A stretch of DNA of 64,000 nt from Clostridium porci (lineage in GTDB: Bacteria > Bacillota > Clostridia > Lachnospirales > Lachnospiraceae). Positions within the stretch are counted from its first letter, which is position 1. Each line of letters opens with the position of its first letter. Position numbers and translations under genes: made by a program. The notes below the pieces were generated by a model. That model was not told where the DNA came from. It saw only the letters and a program-made list of their open reading frames with translations, and did no database searches. The stretch covers positions 1 to 64,000 of the forward strand of contig NZ_VUMD01000002.1 in NCBI RefSeq assembly GCF_009696375.1, in the 5' to 3' direction. Shown here in pieces: positions 34,965 through 43,342 of this stretch.

Positions 34965-35717
34965 TTGCTTATAAAAAGAATATGTCTGATAGCTATAGCC
35001 GCAGTTGCTATAGCTGCGGTTGTTATAAAAACAGGTATGGAAAGAGAGGCTTTATCTGGAGTGGAAGGCGAGCTGGTATCTGAGGAAGGGCTTGCTCTTA
35101 ATGGGGGAGATCTGGAACGTGCGGTCAGGGCGCGGGAAATCTGGAGCTGGGCTGCGGAGTGTGGCTTGACAGATGTGTTTTCTTATGATGATTTCATGAA
35201 CGCATTGAAAGCTGAGAATCAGAATAGAAAAAGACTGCAGGAGGAAGGGGGTGTTATATATGGTCCTGTAGAATATACGCCGCTTCAATACTATCGCAGG
35301 CTTTTGGGTGAGTACGAGAGGCTGCTGCGTGCCCGTATTCTGGAAGAAACGGAACCTTCGGAACTCTTTCGCTTCTACGAAACCCATCAGGAAAATTACA
35401 TGGATGCGGATACAATTGAAGCAGAGTATACAATACGGCAAAATGGCCAGATTCTGTACGAAGGAAAGGTGGCTTTGGAAGCAGATAATATACGGTTTTT
35501 GTCAGAATCAGATGAAGAGCTGGTGAATCATTTGATACGACTGAATGAGGGAGAGCAGATCAGCTGGAAAGGCAGGAATGATGAGGAGAAGCTGTTAAAT
35601 TGCACCAGAAGAGAAAAAGGAAGGTTAATTCCCTATGAGGAAGTGAAAGGCGCTGTGGCAGATCAGTATTCGGCAGAGTGCTTTGAACGAGAGCTGAGGC
35701 AAAGGCTTGAGAGCTAG
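34965..35717 (+). CDS. Membrane-anchored hypothetical protein, weakly PPIase/SurA-like
   Basis: The start is TTG 34965 with AGGAGGG five bases upstream. The 250-residue product has an N-terminal membrane helix (ICLIAIAAVAIAAVVI) and an extracytoplasmic, charged helical region with YTPLQYYRRLLGEYERLLRA, then TEPSELFRFYETHQENYMDA. The latter recalls peptidyl-prolyl isomerase/SurA-like chaperones lacking a clear parvulin domain. Family not certain. It sits upstream of a secreted beta-helix protein in the same direction, so a role in folding or displaying that protein is possible. Confidence 0.5.
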   Translation: MLIKRICLIAIAAVAIAAVVIKTGMEREALSGVEGELVSEEGLALNGGDLERAVRAREIWSWAAECGLTDVFSYDDFMNALKAENQNRKRLQEEGGVIYGPVEYTPLQYYRRLLGEYERLLRARILEETEPSELFRFYETHQENYMDADTIEAEYTIRQNGQILYEGKVALEADNIRFLSESDEELVNHLIRLNEGEQISWKGRNDEEKLLNCTRREKGRLIPYEEVKGAVADQYSAECFERELRQRLES

Positions 35718-35801
35718 AGAAGCTATATTAATAGTAGTAGATGGAAGGATAAAATAAAAATAATGCAGGTATGAATCATGACTTAAAAAGGAGGATGGTA
35801 A

Positions 35802-37931
35802 ATGAAATATACAGGGAAAAAGATTCTTCTGGTATTGTTTGGCACAATGCTTTTATATGGTGGAACATCCTATAGCCCTGGTTTTACGAAAATGCCCGGT
35901 TATCTGACGGCTGAGGCAGGGGTAAAGCCTGTGGTGCCGGCGGGGATAATAGAGTCCAAAAAGCCGGTGGAGGTGGTTTCCTTCTATAACGGAGAACCAG
36001 ATGCCGGGCATAGAGCAGGAGCCGCTTGCGCAAATATAGGCAACGGGGCAGAAGGAGAAAGAATTACACTCAATTCCGTAGCTAAGGCGGGCTATCGGCT
36101 AAAGGAATACCAGATTGAAGGCTATCCAGGGCTTAGGGTTACAGATGGAACCTTTGCTATGCCCTCCGGAAATTACCAGACATTAAAAGTGATGGCGGTA
36201 TTTGAAGAAAACGAGTTGAGGCAGCCTATGACATTTTATGTTGATTCAGCTCAAGGCAATGATGCTTCATCTGGAAATTCAGAGAAAACAGCTTGGAAAA
36301 CTCTGAATCGGGTAAAGCAGCATGAATTGTTTGTTCCTGGTGATCGAATCCTGCTGAAACGGGGGAGTGTGTTTCAAGGGCAGCAGCTTGCCTTCTCCGG
36401 CATGGGGAATCAGAAGGCTCCCATTGTGATCGGCGCATATGGGGAGGGAGAACTGCCTCGCCTTGACGGTGAGGGCAAGGTGGAAAATGTAATTTCCCTT
36501 TATAATCAGGAGTATATAACCATTTCCGATCTGGAAATAACGAATCTAGCTTCTGAATATCGTTCTGATTTTGGCCTGAACACCAGTGATAATAAGCAGA
36601 AGCCGTTAAGAGCCATCAATGTATCTATCAAAGATTTTGGGACAGCCTCTGGCATTTCCATCCGTAATTGCTATATTCATGATATAAATGGAAATATTGG
36701 ACTAAAGTGGAATGGAGGAATCTTTTTTGATGTAAAAGCGGATATCGTAGATGGTAAGCTGTCGGGCGTTCCCAGCAAATACGATCATGTGATTATATCA
36801 GGCTGTACCTTTGAGAGAGTGGACCGATCGGGAATTAAGCTTGTTAACTCTTCATGGTGCAACCAGTGGGAGCAGAATGCGCCTGGCGTTCCTGTCAACT
36901 GGTATCCATCCACCAACGTAGTGGTAAAAGAAAACTATATGGAAAAGATTGGCGGCGACGGAATTACCGTACGTGATACGGACGGTGCGCTGATTGAGAG
37001 AAATCTGGTGCGTGACTGCCGCTATCAGGAAACTGGCTATAACGTTGGAATCTGGCCTTTTGAGGCATCCAATACAGTGATACAATACAATGAGGCATAC
37101 GATACCCACAGTGTACAGGATGGTCAGGGCTTTGACTGCGATCATGCCTCATCCAATTCCATTATGCAGTATAATTACAGTCATAACAATGAAGGCGGCT
37201 TTATGCTGATCATGGGAGGGTATCCACACACAGGTGCCACGATTCGTTATAACATCAGCCAGAATGACAGGGATAAGACCTTTGAATTTGCCCAGGGCTG
37301 CCCCAAAGGAGTTATGATTTATAACAATACGATTTATTCTGATTGCACCATTCCAAAGGGGATCTTTTATTTATCAAATGCAAAAAAAGGAGTAGGTGTA
37401 AATGAGGCATATGTATTTAATAACCTGTTCTATTATCCAGAGGGCCAGATTCTTTATGGAGAAAGCGAAGATAAGGCAAAGCTGCAGGAAAATATAAAGC
37501 TGTACAATAATGCGTATCTTGGAGGCGTGAGCAGCTTGAGAGCAGATCCCAACGCGGTTGAGGCCGGGGAAGCCGGGCTGGTTTCTCCGGGCTTGGCGCC
37601 AAGGATTAATGACACCCATAAGCCAGTGGTAGGAGATTCCGGGAGATTTGAGGGATATAAATTGGCAGAGGGTTCTAAGCTGATTGACGCCGGTGTGACG
37701 CTGGAGGAGGCAGTTTCATATTTTGGCGGTAAAGAGCCCTTTGATGGAAGAACTCTTTCGCCTAGGGAGCTTTACGAATTAGCCAGAAAAGGAACCAGTA
37801 TAAAGCATGTGGTAGGAAGAAATTTTCCGGCAATAGAAGGTGTAAACTATAATCAGGATTTCTTGGGGAATAAGAATCGGTATGGTGAAAAGCCTGATAT
37901 TGGAGCGGTGGAATTTATGCCAGAAAAATAA
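35802..37931 (+). CDS. Secreted right-handed beta-helix protein
   Basis: The 709-residue protein starts with a signal peptide (KKILLVLFGTMLLYGGTSYS). A region of about 100 residues resembles a small beta domain (PVEVVSFYNG to KVMAVFEENE). The body begins MTFYVDSAQGNDASSGNSEK and TAWKTLNRVKQHELFVPGDR, the standard opening of parallel beta-helix (pectate-lyase-like) proteins. Repeated strand turns follow (ISDLEITN, VSIKDFGTASGISIRNCYIH, VIISGCTFERVDRSGIKL, GDGITVRDTDGALIERNLVR). It is probably extracellular and polysaccharide-acting; the substrate is not readable. No anchor motif is seen at the C-terminus. Confidence 0.82.
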   Translation: MKYTGKKILLVLFGTMLLYGGTSYSPGFTKMPGYLTAEAGVKPVVPAGIIESKKPVEVVSFYNGEPDAGHRAGAACANIGNGAEGERITLNSVAKAGYRLKEYQIEGYPGLRVTDGTFAMPSGNYQTLKVMAVFEENELRQPMTFYVDSAQGNDASSGNSEKTAWKTLNRVKQHELFVPGDRILLKRGSVFQGQQLAFSGMGNQKAPIVIGAYGEGELPRLDGEGKVENVISLYNQEYITISDLEITNLASEYRSDFGLNTSDNKQKPLRAINVSIKDFGTASGISIRNCYIHDINGNIGLKWNGGIFFDVKADIVDGKLSGVPSKYDHVIISGCTFERVDRSGIKLVNSSWCNQWEQNAPGVPVNWYPSTNVVVKENYMEKIGGDGITVRDTDGALIERNLVRDCRYQETGYNVGIWPFEASNTVIQYNEAYDTHSVQDGQGFDCDHASSNSIMQYNYSHNNEGGFMLIMGGYPHTGATIRYNISQNDRDKTFEFAQGCPKGVMIYNNTIYSDCTIPKGIFYLSNAKKGVGVNEAYVFNNLFYYPEGQILYGESEDKAKLQENIKLYNNAYLGGVSSLRADPNAVEAGEAGLVSPGLAPRINDTHKPVVGDSGRFEGYKLAEGSKLIDAGVTLEEAVSYFGGKEPFDGRTLSPRELYELARKGTSIKHVVGRNFPAIEGVNYNQDFLGNKNRYGEKPDIGAVEFMPEK

Positions 37932-37970
37932 TCAGGATGCTCGGTCAGAGAACCGTCATTCTACATCCTA

Positions 37971-38016
37971 GCCCCCCGAAGCCGCGGATAGCACCTAGGC
38001 TTTTGGGGGCTTCCTT
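37971..38016 (+). terminator. Terminator-like hairpin after the beta-helix gene
   Basis: Arms 37971-37983 and 37998-38010 (C-rich against G-rich, two imperfect pairs) are followed by a weak T-rich tail (TTCCTT). Confidence 0.5.
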
Positions 38017-38182
38017 GCAGCCCGGCATGGCGTCAGTAATGCTTATAGATGGTTGTTTGAATTAAAATAAGGATATAGCTTGAAAATATAGGCGGTTGTG
38101 GGTATAATAACCAGGTGGGCAATGAACTATGCAGTTCCTCCGCCCATTCGCCCCAGAACCATTTGTGAGGAAAGGAAATATT

Positions 38183-38833
38183 ATGAAAAAGCGAACAATA
38201 CTGACTATGGTCTTAGCTGCCGCCATTTCCACTGCCGCCTGCTCTGCCATGGGCAAATCAGGGGAAAAGCTCCCCGCAGAAAACAGCGTTATGATAGATA
38301 AGGGGGGTAATGTCAGCTGGGCTTCGGTAGAGCCCTATGATTCCTCGGATGGAACAGAGGAAGAGCTGAAGACCTGGGCAGAGAATAAGATTGCGGCTTT
38401 TAACAGCTCCCTTGGCAAACCGGCCCAGGCTGTTAACTCAAGCGGATCAGAAAGGCTCCCGGTAGCAATCGGATCGGTCGCCGTTGGAAATGGTACAGCC
38501 ACTTTAATTACAGAATATGACACCCCGTCCCGCTTGGTAGAATTTGCCGGTGAGATCGGTGATTATAACGTTCCGTTTACTGCCCTGGAGGTAGGCCGCG
38601 TCGCGTCTGCCGGCCAGAGCTTTGAGGGAATTACCTTCAAGGATGAGAAGGGAAACACAGTAGACGCCCAGACCGTCCGGGCCGGTAACGAAAAACTGGC
38701 GGTAAAAGCGGAAGGGCAGGGTATTATAAAAACTGAAAATGCCATTCTCTATATAAGCGACGGCTGTACGCTCCAGGACAGCAAAACCGTTCAGACCGCC
38801 CAGGAGGGAACAAGTTATATCGTATTAAAATAA
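38183..38833 (+). CDS. Putative lipoprotein, function unknown
   Basis: The start is ATG 38183 with GAGGAAAGG upstream. The 216-residue protein opens MKKRTILTMVLAAAISTAAC, a lipoprotein-type signal with an imperfect lipobox at Cys20, so membrane anchoring is likely. The mature part is beta-rich and acidic (SWASVEPYDSSDGTEEELKT, TLITEYDTPSRLVEFAGEIG, FTALEVGRVASAGQSFEGIT). No known domain was recognised. It ends 38 bp before glyS and may share its transcript. Confidence 0.65.
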   Translation: MKKRTILTMVLAAAISTAACSAMGKSGEKLPAENSVMIDKGGNVSWASVEPYDSSDGTEEELKTWAENKIAAFNSSLGKPAQAVNSSGSERLPVAIGSVAVGNGTATLITEYDTPSRLVEFAGEIGDYNVPFTALEVGRVASAGQSFEGITFKDEKGNTVDAQTVRAGNEKLAVKAEGQGIIKTENAILYISDGCTLQDSKTVQTAQEGTSYIVLK

Positions 38834-38871
38834 TTTATTATTTTCAAAGAACATAAAGAGAGGATGCAGAT

Positions 38872-40260
38872 ATGGAAAAGACGATGGAAAAAATTGTGGC
38901 GCTCGCCAAAAACAGAGGCTTTGTTTATCCAGGCTCTGAAATCTATGGAGGTCTGGCAAACACCTGGGATTACGGCAATTTGGGCGTAGAGCTTAAAAAT
39001 AACGTTAAGAAAGCATGGTGGCAGAAGTTTGTTATGGAAAGTCCCTATAACGTAGGTGTAGACTGCGCGATTTTGATGAATCCTCAAACCTGGGTAGCCA
39101 GCGGCCATTTGGGAGGATTCTCCGATCCTCTGATGGACTGTAAGCAGTGTAAGGAGCGATTCCGGGCCGATAAGCTGATTGAGGATTATAATGAGGCTCA
39201 CGGCATTCACAGCGAAGGCTCTGTAGACGCATGGTCTCAGGAGCAGATGAAGCAGTATGTGGATGACAAGCATATCTGCTGTCCAAGCTGCGGCGCTCAT
39301 GATTTTACTGAAATCCGTCAGTTTAACCTGATGTTTAAGACCTTCCAGGGTGTAACTGAGGATGCAAAGAACGTGGTATACCTTCGGCCTGAAACGGCTC
39401 AGGGTATTTTTGTCAACTTTAAAAATGTACAGAGAACCTCCAGAAAGAAGGTTCCTTTCGGTATCGCTCAGATTGGAAAATCCTTCCGCAACGAGATTAC
39501 CCCTGGCAATTTTACCTTCCGTACCAGAGAGTTTGAGCAGATGGAGCTGGAGTTCTTCTGCAAGCCCGACACCGACCTGGAGTGGTTTGCGTACTGGAAG
39601 CAGTTTTGCATTGACTGGCTGAAGGCCCTTGGCATGAAAGAGGAAGAAATGCGGGCAAGAGACCACGAAAAGGAGGAGCTTTCCTTCTACAGTAAGGCTA
39701 CGACAGATATTGAGTTTCTGTTCCCCTTTGGCTGGGGCGAGCTTTGGGGCATCGCAGACAGAACGGATTATGACCTGACCCAGCATCAGAACGTATCGGG
39801 CCAGGATATGTCCTACTTTGACGATGAGAGCAAGGAGAAGTATATTCCGTATGTGATTGAGCCGTCGCTGGGGGCAGACCGTGTAACGTTGGCGTTTCTG
39901 TGCTCGGCTTATGATGAGGAAGAGCTCGGAGAAGGAGATATAAGAACTGTACTGCACTTCCATCCAGCCATTGCTCCTGTAAAGGTGGGGGTTCTGCCTT
40001 TGTCCAAGAAGCTGAATGAGGGCGCGGAGAAGATTTATGCAGAGCTTTCCAAATACTACAACTGTGAGTTTGATGACAGAGGCAACATCGGTAAAAGATA
40101 CAGACGGCAGGATGAAATCGGCACTCCTTTCTGTATTACCTACGATTTTGATTCTGAGGAGGATCATGCCGTGACTGTTCGTGACCGGGATACAATGGAG
40201 CAGGTAAGGGTTCCCATTGCAGAGCTGAAAGAGTACCTTTCGGACAAATTCATTTTTTAG
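38872..40260 (+). CDS. glyS: Glycyl-tRNA synthetase (dimeric, alpha2 type)
   Basis: The 462-residue class II synthetase shows [37 protein letters not shown] (motif 2 region), [20 protein letters not shown] (motif 2 Arg and Glu) and [16 protein letters not shown] (motif 3). A C-terminal anticodon-binding domain follows ([16 protein letters not shown]). The zinc-binding segment has CKQC and CPSC. It charges tRNA-Gly with glycine. This eukaryote-like dimeric form is usual in clostridia. No T-box lies directly upstream, since only 38 bp separate it from the lipoprotein gene. Confidence 0.97.
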   Translation: MEKTMEKIVALAKNRGFVYPGSEIYGGLANTWDYGNLGVELKNNVKKAWWQKFVMESPYNVGVDCAILMNPQTWVASGHLGGFSDPLMDCKQCKERFRADKLIEDYNEAHGIHSEGSVDAWSQEQMKQYVDDKHICCPSCGAHDFTEIRQFNLMFKTFQGVTEDAKNVVYLRPETAQGIFVNFKNVQRTSRKKVPFGIAQIGKSFRNEITPGNFTFRTREFEQMELEFFCKPDTDLEWFAYWKQFCIDWLKALGMKEEEMRARDHEKEELSFYSKATTDIEFLFPFGWGELWGIADRTDYDLTQHQNVSGQDMSYFDDESKEKYIPYVIEPSLGADRVTLAFLCSAYDEEELGEGDIRTVLHFHPAIAPVKVGVLPLSKKLNEGAEKIYAELSKYYNCEFDDRGNIGKRYRRQDEIGTPFCITYDFDSEEDHAVTVRDRDTMEQVRVPIAELKEYLSDKFIF

Positions 40261-40561
40261 CCAGAGGCTTTCACAAGCTTCATAATAAGGTAATTGCTAA
40301 TTATAAAGAGCTGCTTGTATCCTTCCAGGGAAACAGGCAGTTTTTCTATGAGCCGGGGTAGCTCTGGCATCTGTCCGAAGTTAGAAAGACAGGCGGGCTA
40401 ACAGTGTAAAATCCCTTATGGAATAAGGACCTTTCATAAAGTTTATAATAGTTTTATAAACGGAAAAAACGAATTGTGCTATACTGATAGCAACGGGTAA
40501 CACTCTGTCTTGCTTAAGAGACAGTTTATGCTCCCAGAACCAACAAAGGAGGATGGGACTT
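40261..40561. other. Intergenic before the two-component system
   Basis: About 300 bp with an AT-rich part around 40440-40490 (TTTATAATAGTTTTATAA, then TATACT at about 40480) that probably contains the promoter of the kinase gene. No gene or clear terminator seen. Confidence 0.35.
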
Positions 40562-42082
40562 ATGAAATTAAAGACCCGTCTGGCGATCGCGTTTTTGACT
40601 ATAACATTTGTTCCAATGCTGCTGTTTTATCTGACGGTTTTGGCTCTGAGCAGCTATCAGGCCAGATCCTTTTCAAAAGAGTATGGTCTTACGGAGCAGG
40701 TGGATCTGTTCTCGGGCAACTCCATGCAGATATTTAACCGCCTTACCAAGCGTTCCCAGGAGGAGATTCGAAAAACTCTGGATTCCAACCCGGATAAGTA
40801 CAATGACAGAACCTATCTGGATTCTGTTAATGACGAGTTAAAGAGCCATTATGCGTACCTGATACTGCGCAAGGGAGACAGTATCGTGTATTGCGGTGAT
40901 GATAACAAGGAAGCCAATGAAACCTTGTGCGATCAGCTGCCCCGGTTTGATACCATACGGGGGGAGCTGGAGGGCGGCATTTATCTGGACGGGGAAAGTC
41001 AGCATCTAATTAAGCAGATGGATTTTAAGTATCCCGACGGCAGCCTAGGCAGCGCTTTTATCATCTCGAATGTGGACGATCTGGTTCCTGAGGTGAAATC
41101 CCTGCTGAGAGAAATGATGATTATGGGGGCTTCCATTCTTATTACAGCCGGAATTATTCTGACTCTGTGGGTATACCGATCGATCTTAAGTCCCTTGAAT
41201 AAGCTTCAGATAGCAACAAAGAAGATAAGGGATGGAAACCTGGATTATGTTCTGGACGTAGACGCGGATGATGAAATAGGGCAGCTGTGTCAGGATTTTG
41301 AGGAGATGCGGATTCGTTTAAAGGAGAATGCAGAGGAGAAGGTACAGGATGACAGGGAAAATAAGGAGCTTATCAGCAACATTTCCCATGATTTAAAAAC
41401 CCCTATTACAGCGATCAAAGGCTATGTGGAGGGAATTATGGATGGAGTGGCTTCTTCGCCGGAAAGGCTGGACAAATACATCCGAACCATTTACAATAAG
41501 GCTAATGACATGGATCGGCTCATTGATGAGCTGACCTTTTATTCCAAGATTGATACCAATAAGATCCCCTATGCGTTTTCCAAGATTAATGTAGCCCAGT
41601 ATTTTAAGGACTGTGTGGAGGAGGTTGGCCTGGATATGGAGGCCAGAGGTATTGAGCTGGGATATTTTAATTATGTGGATGAAGATGTGGTGGTAATTGC
41701 TGATGCAGAGCAGATGAAACGAGTGATCAATAATATAATCAGTAATTCAGTGAAATATCTGGATAAGAAAAAAGGAATTATCAATATTCGGATAAAGGAT
41801 GTGGGGGATTTTATCCAGGTGGAAATTGAAGATAATGGCAAAGGGATTGCGGCGAAGGATCTGCCTAATATTTTTGACCGGTTTTACCGCACCGATTCTT
41901 CCCGGAATTCCTCTCAAGGGGGAAGCGGTATCGGGCTTTCCATTGTCCGAAAGATCATTGAGGATCACGGAGGCCGCATTTGGGCTACCAGTAAGGAAGG
42001 GATTGGAACGGAGATTCATTTTGTTCTAAGAAAATATCAGGAGGTTGTACAGGATGAGCAAAATACTGATTGTGGAAGATGA
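40562..42082 (+). CDS. Sensor histidine kinase
   Basis: The start is ATG 40562, spaced from AAAGGAGG; the ATG at 40553 is too close. The 506-residue protein has TM1 (about 6-30), an extracytoplasmic sensor domain (about 31-175), TM2 (about 178-202, ILITAGIILTLWVY), and a HAMP domain. A HisKA domain with LISNISHDLKTPITAIKGYV (phospho-His) and a HATPase domain with NNIISNSVKYLDKKKG (N box), VEIEDNGKGIAAKDL and GGSGIGLSIVRKIIEDHGG complete it. It overlaps the response regulator gene by 29 bp, so the two form a pair. The signal is unknown. Confidence 0.93.
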   Translation: MKLKTRLAIAFLTITFVPMLLFYLTVLALSSYQARSFSKEYGLTEQVDLFSGNSMQIFNRLTKRSQEEIRKTLDSNPDKYNDRTYLDSVNDELKSHYAYLILRKGDSIVYCGDDNKEANETLCDQLPRFDTIRGELEGGIYLDGESQHLIKQMDFKYPDGSLGSAFIISNVDDLVPEVKSLLREMMIMGASILITAGIILTLWVYRSILSPLNKLQIATKKIRDGNLDYVLDVDADDEIGQLCQDFEEMRIRLKENAEEKVQDDRENKELISNISHDLKTPITAIKGYVEGIMDGVASSPERLDKYIRTIYNKANDMDRLIDELTFYSKIDTNKIPYAFSKINVAQYFKDCVEEVGLDMEARGIELGYFNYVDEDVVVIADAEQMKRVINNIISNSVKYLDKKKGIINIRIKDVGDFIQVEIEDNGKGIAAKDLPNIFDRFYRTDSSRNSSQGGSGIGLSIVRKIIEDHGGRIWATSKEGIGTEIHFVLRKYQEVVQDEQNTDCGR

Positions 42083-42743
42083 GGAGAGCATAGCGGAGCT
42101 TGAGAAGGATTATCTGGAGCTGTCCGGTTTTGAAGTGGAAATGGAGAATGACGGGACGGAGGGACTTCAAAAGGCGCTGAAGGAGGACTATGATCTTCTG
42201 ATTTTGGATTTAATGCTACCTGGAATAGATGGATTTGAGATTTGCAGGCGGGTAAGAGAGATTAAGAATACGCCCATTATCATGGTTTCGGCCAAGAAAG
42301 AGGATATTGACAAGATCCGGGGACTGGGACTGGGAGCGGATGACTACATTACAAAACCCTTCAGCCCCAGTGAGCTGGTAGCAAGAGTGAAGGCTCATCT
42401 GGCCCGGTATGAGCGCTTAATTGGAAGCGGACAGCCGGCTAACGAGATGATAGAGATCCGCGGCCTTAAGATTGACAAAACGGCCCGCCGCGTGTGGATA
42501 AACGGAGAAGAAAAAACCTTTACAACCAAGGAATTCGACCTCCTGGCTTTTCTGGCCCAGAATCCCAATCACGTATTTACAAAGGAAGAGCTGTTCAGCA
42601 GAATATGGGATATGGAGTCTATTGGAGATATAGCAACCGTTACGGTGCATATTAAGAAGATTCGTGAGAAAATTGAATTTAATACGGCCAAGCCCCAATA
42701 TATAGAAACAATCTGGGGGGTTGGATACCGGTTTAAGGTTTAA
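42054..42743 (+). CDS. OmpR/PhoB-family response regulator
   Basis: The start is ATG 42054 with GGAGG nine bases upstream, inside the kinase coding end. The 229-residue protein has a receiver domain (KILIVEDEESIAELEKD, phospho-Asp in DLLILDLMLPGIDG, Lys in DDYITKPFSPSEL). Its winged-helix domain carries FTTKEFDLLAFLAQNPNHVF and VHIKKIREKIEF plus IWGVGYRFKV. It is the partner of the upstream histidine kinase. Confidence 0.95.
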   Translation: MSKILIVEDEESIAELEKDYLELSGFEVEMENDGTEGLQKALKEDYDLLILDLMLPGIDGFEICRRVREIKNTPIIMVSAKKEDIDKIRGLGLGADDYITKPFSPSELVARVKAHLARYERLIGSGQPANEMIEIRGLKIDKTARRVWINGEEKTFTTKEFDLLAFLAQNPNHVFTKEELFSRIWDMESIGDIATVTVHIKKIREKIEFNTAKPQYIETIWGVGYRFKV

Positions 42744-42812
42744 CTTTGACATTGCATTAGATTTGGTGTAAAATAATCTCAGCTAGGAAGGTATGTCTAT
42801 TTGGACAAAGTG

Positions 42813-42848
42813 AAATCCCGTGTATGCAAGTACACGGGATTTCTTTTT
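42813..42848 (+). terminator. Intrinsic terminator after the two-component system
   Basis: Perfect 12-bp stem AAATCCCGTGTA / TACACGGGATTT with a six-base loop, followed by CTTTTT. Confidence 0.9.
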
Positions 42849-43205
42849 GGCTAGCCGTCTGTATGGTTCCGGTCTATCCATTTGCAGATATAGCAGCCAG
42901 CTACACCTGCATGACCGAAAGAAGGGAGTTAAGTATGTAATCCATTTGCACACCCTCTCTATGCTGGATAGAGTCGACAGAAAATCTATTATATACCATA
43001 AATACTGCCGAACGCTAGGCTGGAAATAATTGAGGGGGAAAGAAAAGGTAAGATGCAAAAAGCTCCTGGAGACAGCAAGAGAAATAAAGCATAGCAGATT
43101 TTTTGCCGTATATACGAACTCATAACGGATATGTGAGAATGGCGGAAAATAAAAAGGATTATACCGGTTTTTGCGCTAAATTAACAAATTTTCACGGAAA
43201 AACTC

Positions 43206-43233
43206 TTTACTCGGGGCATGTTTGTGATATAAT
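43206..43233 (+). promoter_or_regulatory. Likely promoter of ppdK
   Basis: TTTACT at 43206-43211 and TATAAT at 43228-43233 are 16 bp apart, about 110 bases upstream of the ppdK start. Confidence 0.5.
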
Positions 43234-43342
43234 GGACGAGATGGACGGATTATGGAAGCTGTATTTGCTCCGTTCAAAAAGAAGGACTAAATATTCAGAG
43301 AGTAGAATGCCAGTCTACAAGAACATGAGGAGGAAATAATTG

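Larger units (their letters stand above)
42744..43342. other. Intergenic between response regulator and ppdK
   Basis: It contains a terminator at 42813-42848 and a likely ppdK promoter at 43206-43233. Short ORFs within have no ribosome binding site or familiar sequence. The roughly 350 bp between the two elements hold nothing that I can identify. Confidence 0.5.

Noticed and set aside
38815-40167. A 450-codon open frame on the minus strand across glyS
   Set aside because: It is antisense to a clear glycyl-tRNA synthetase, has no ribosome binding site and no familiar sequence; the openness follows from glyS codon bias.
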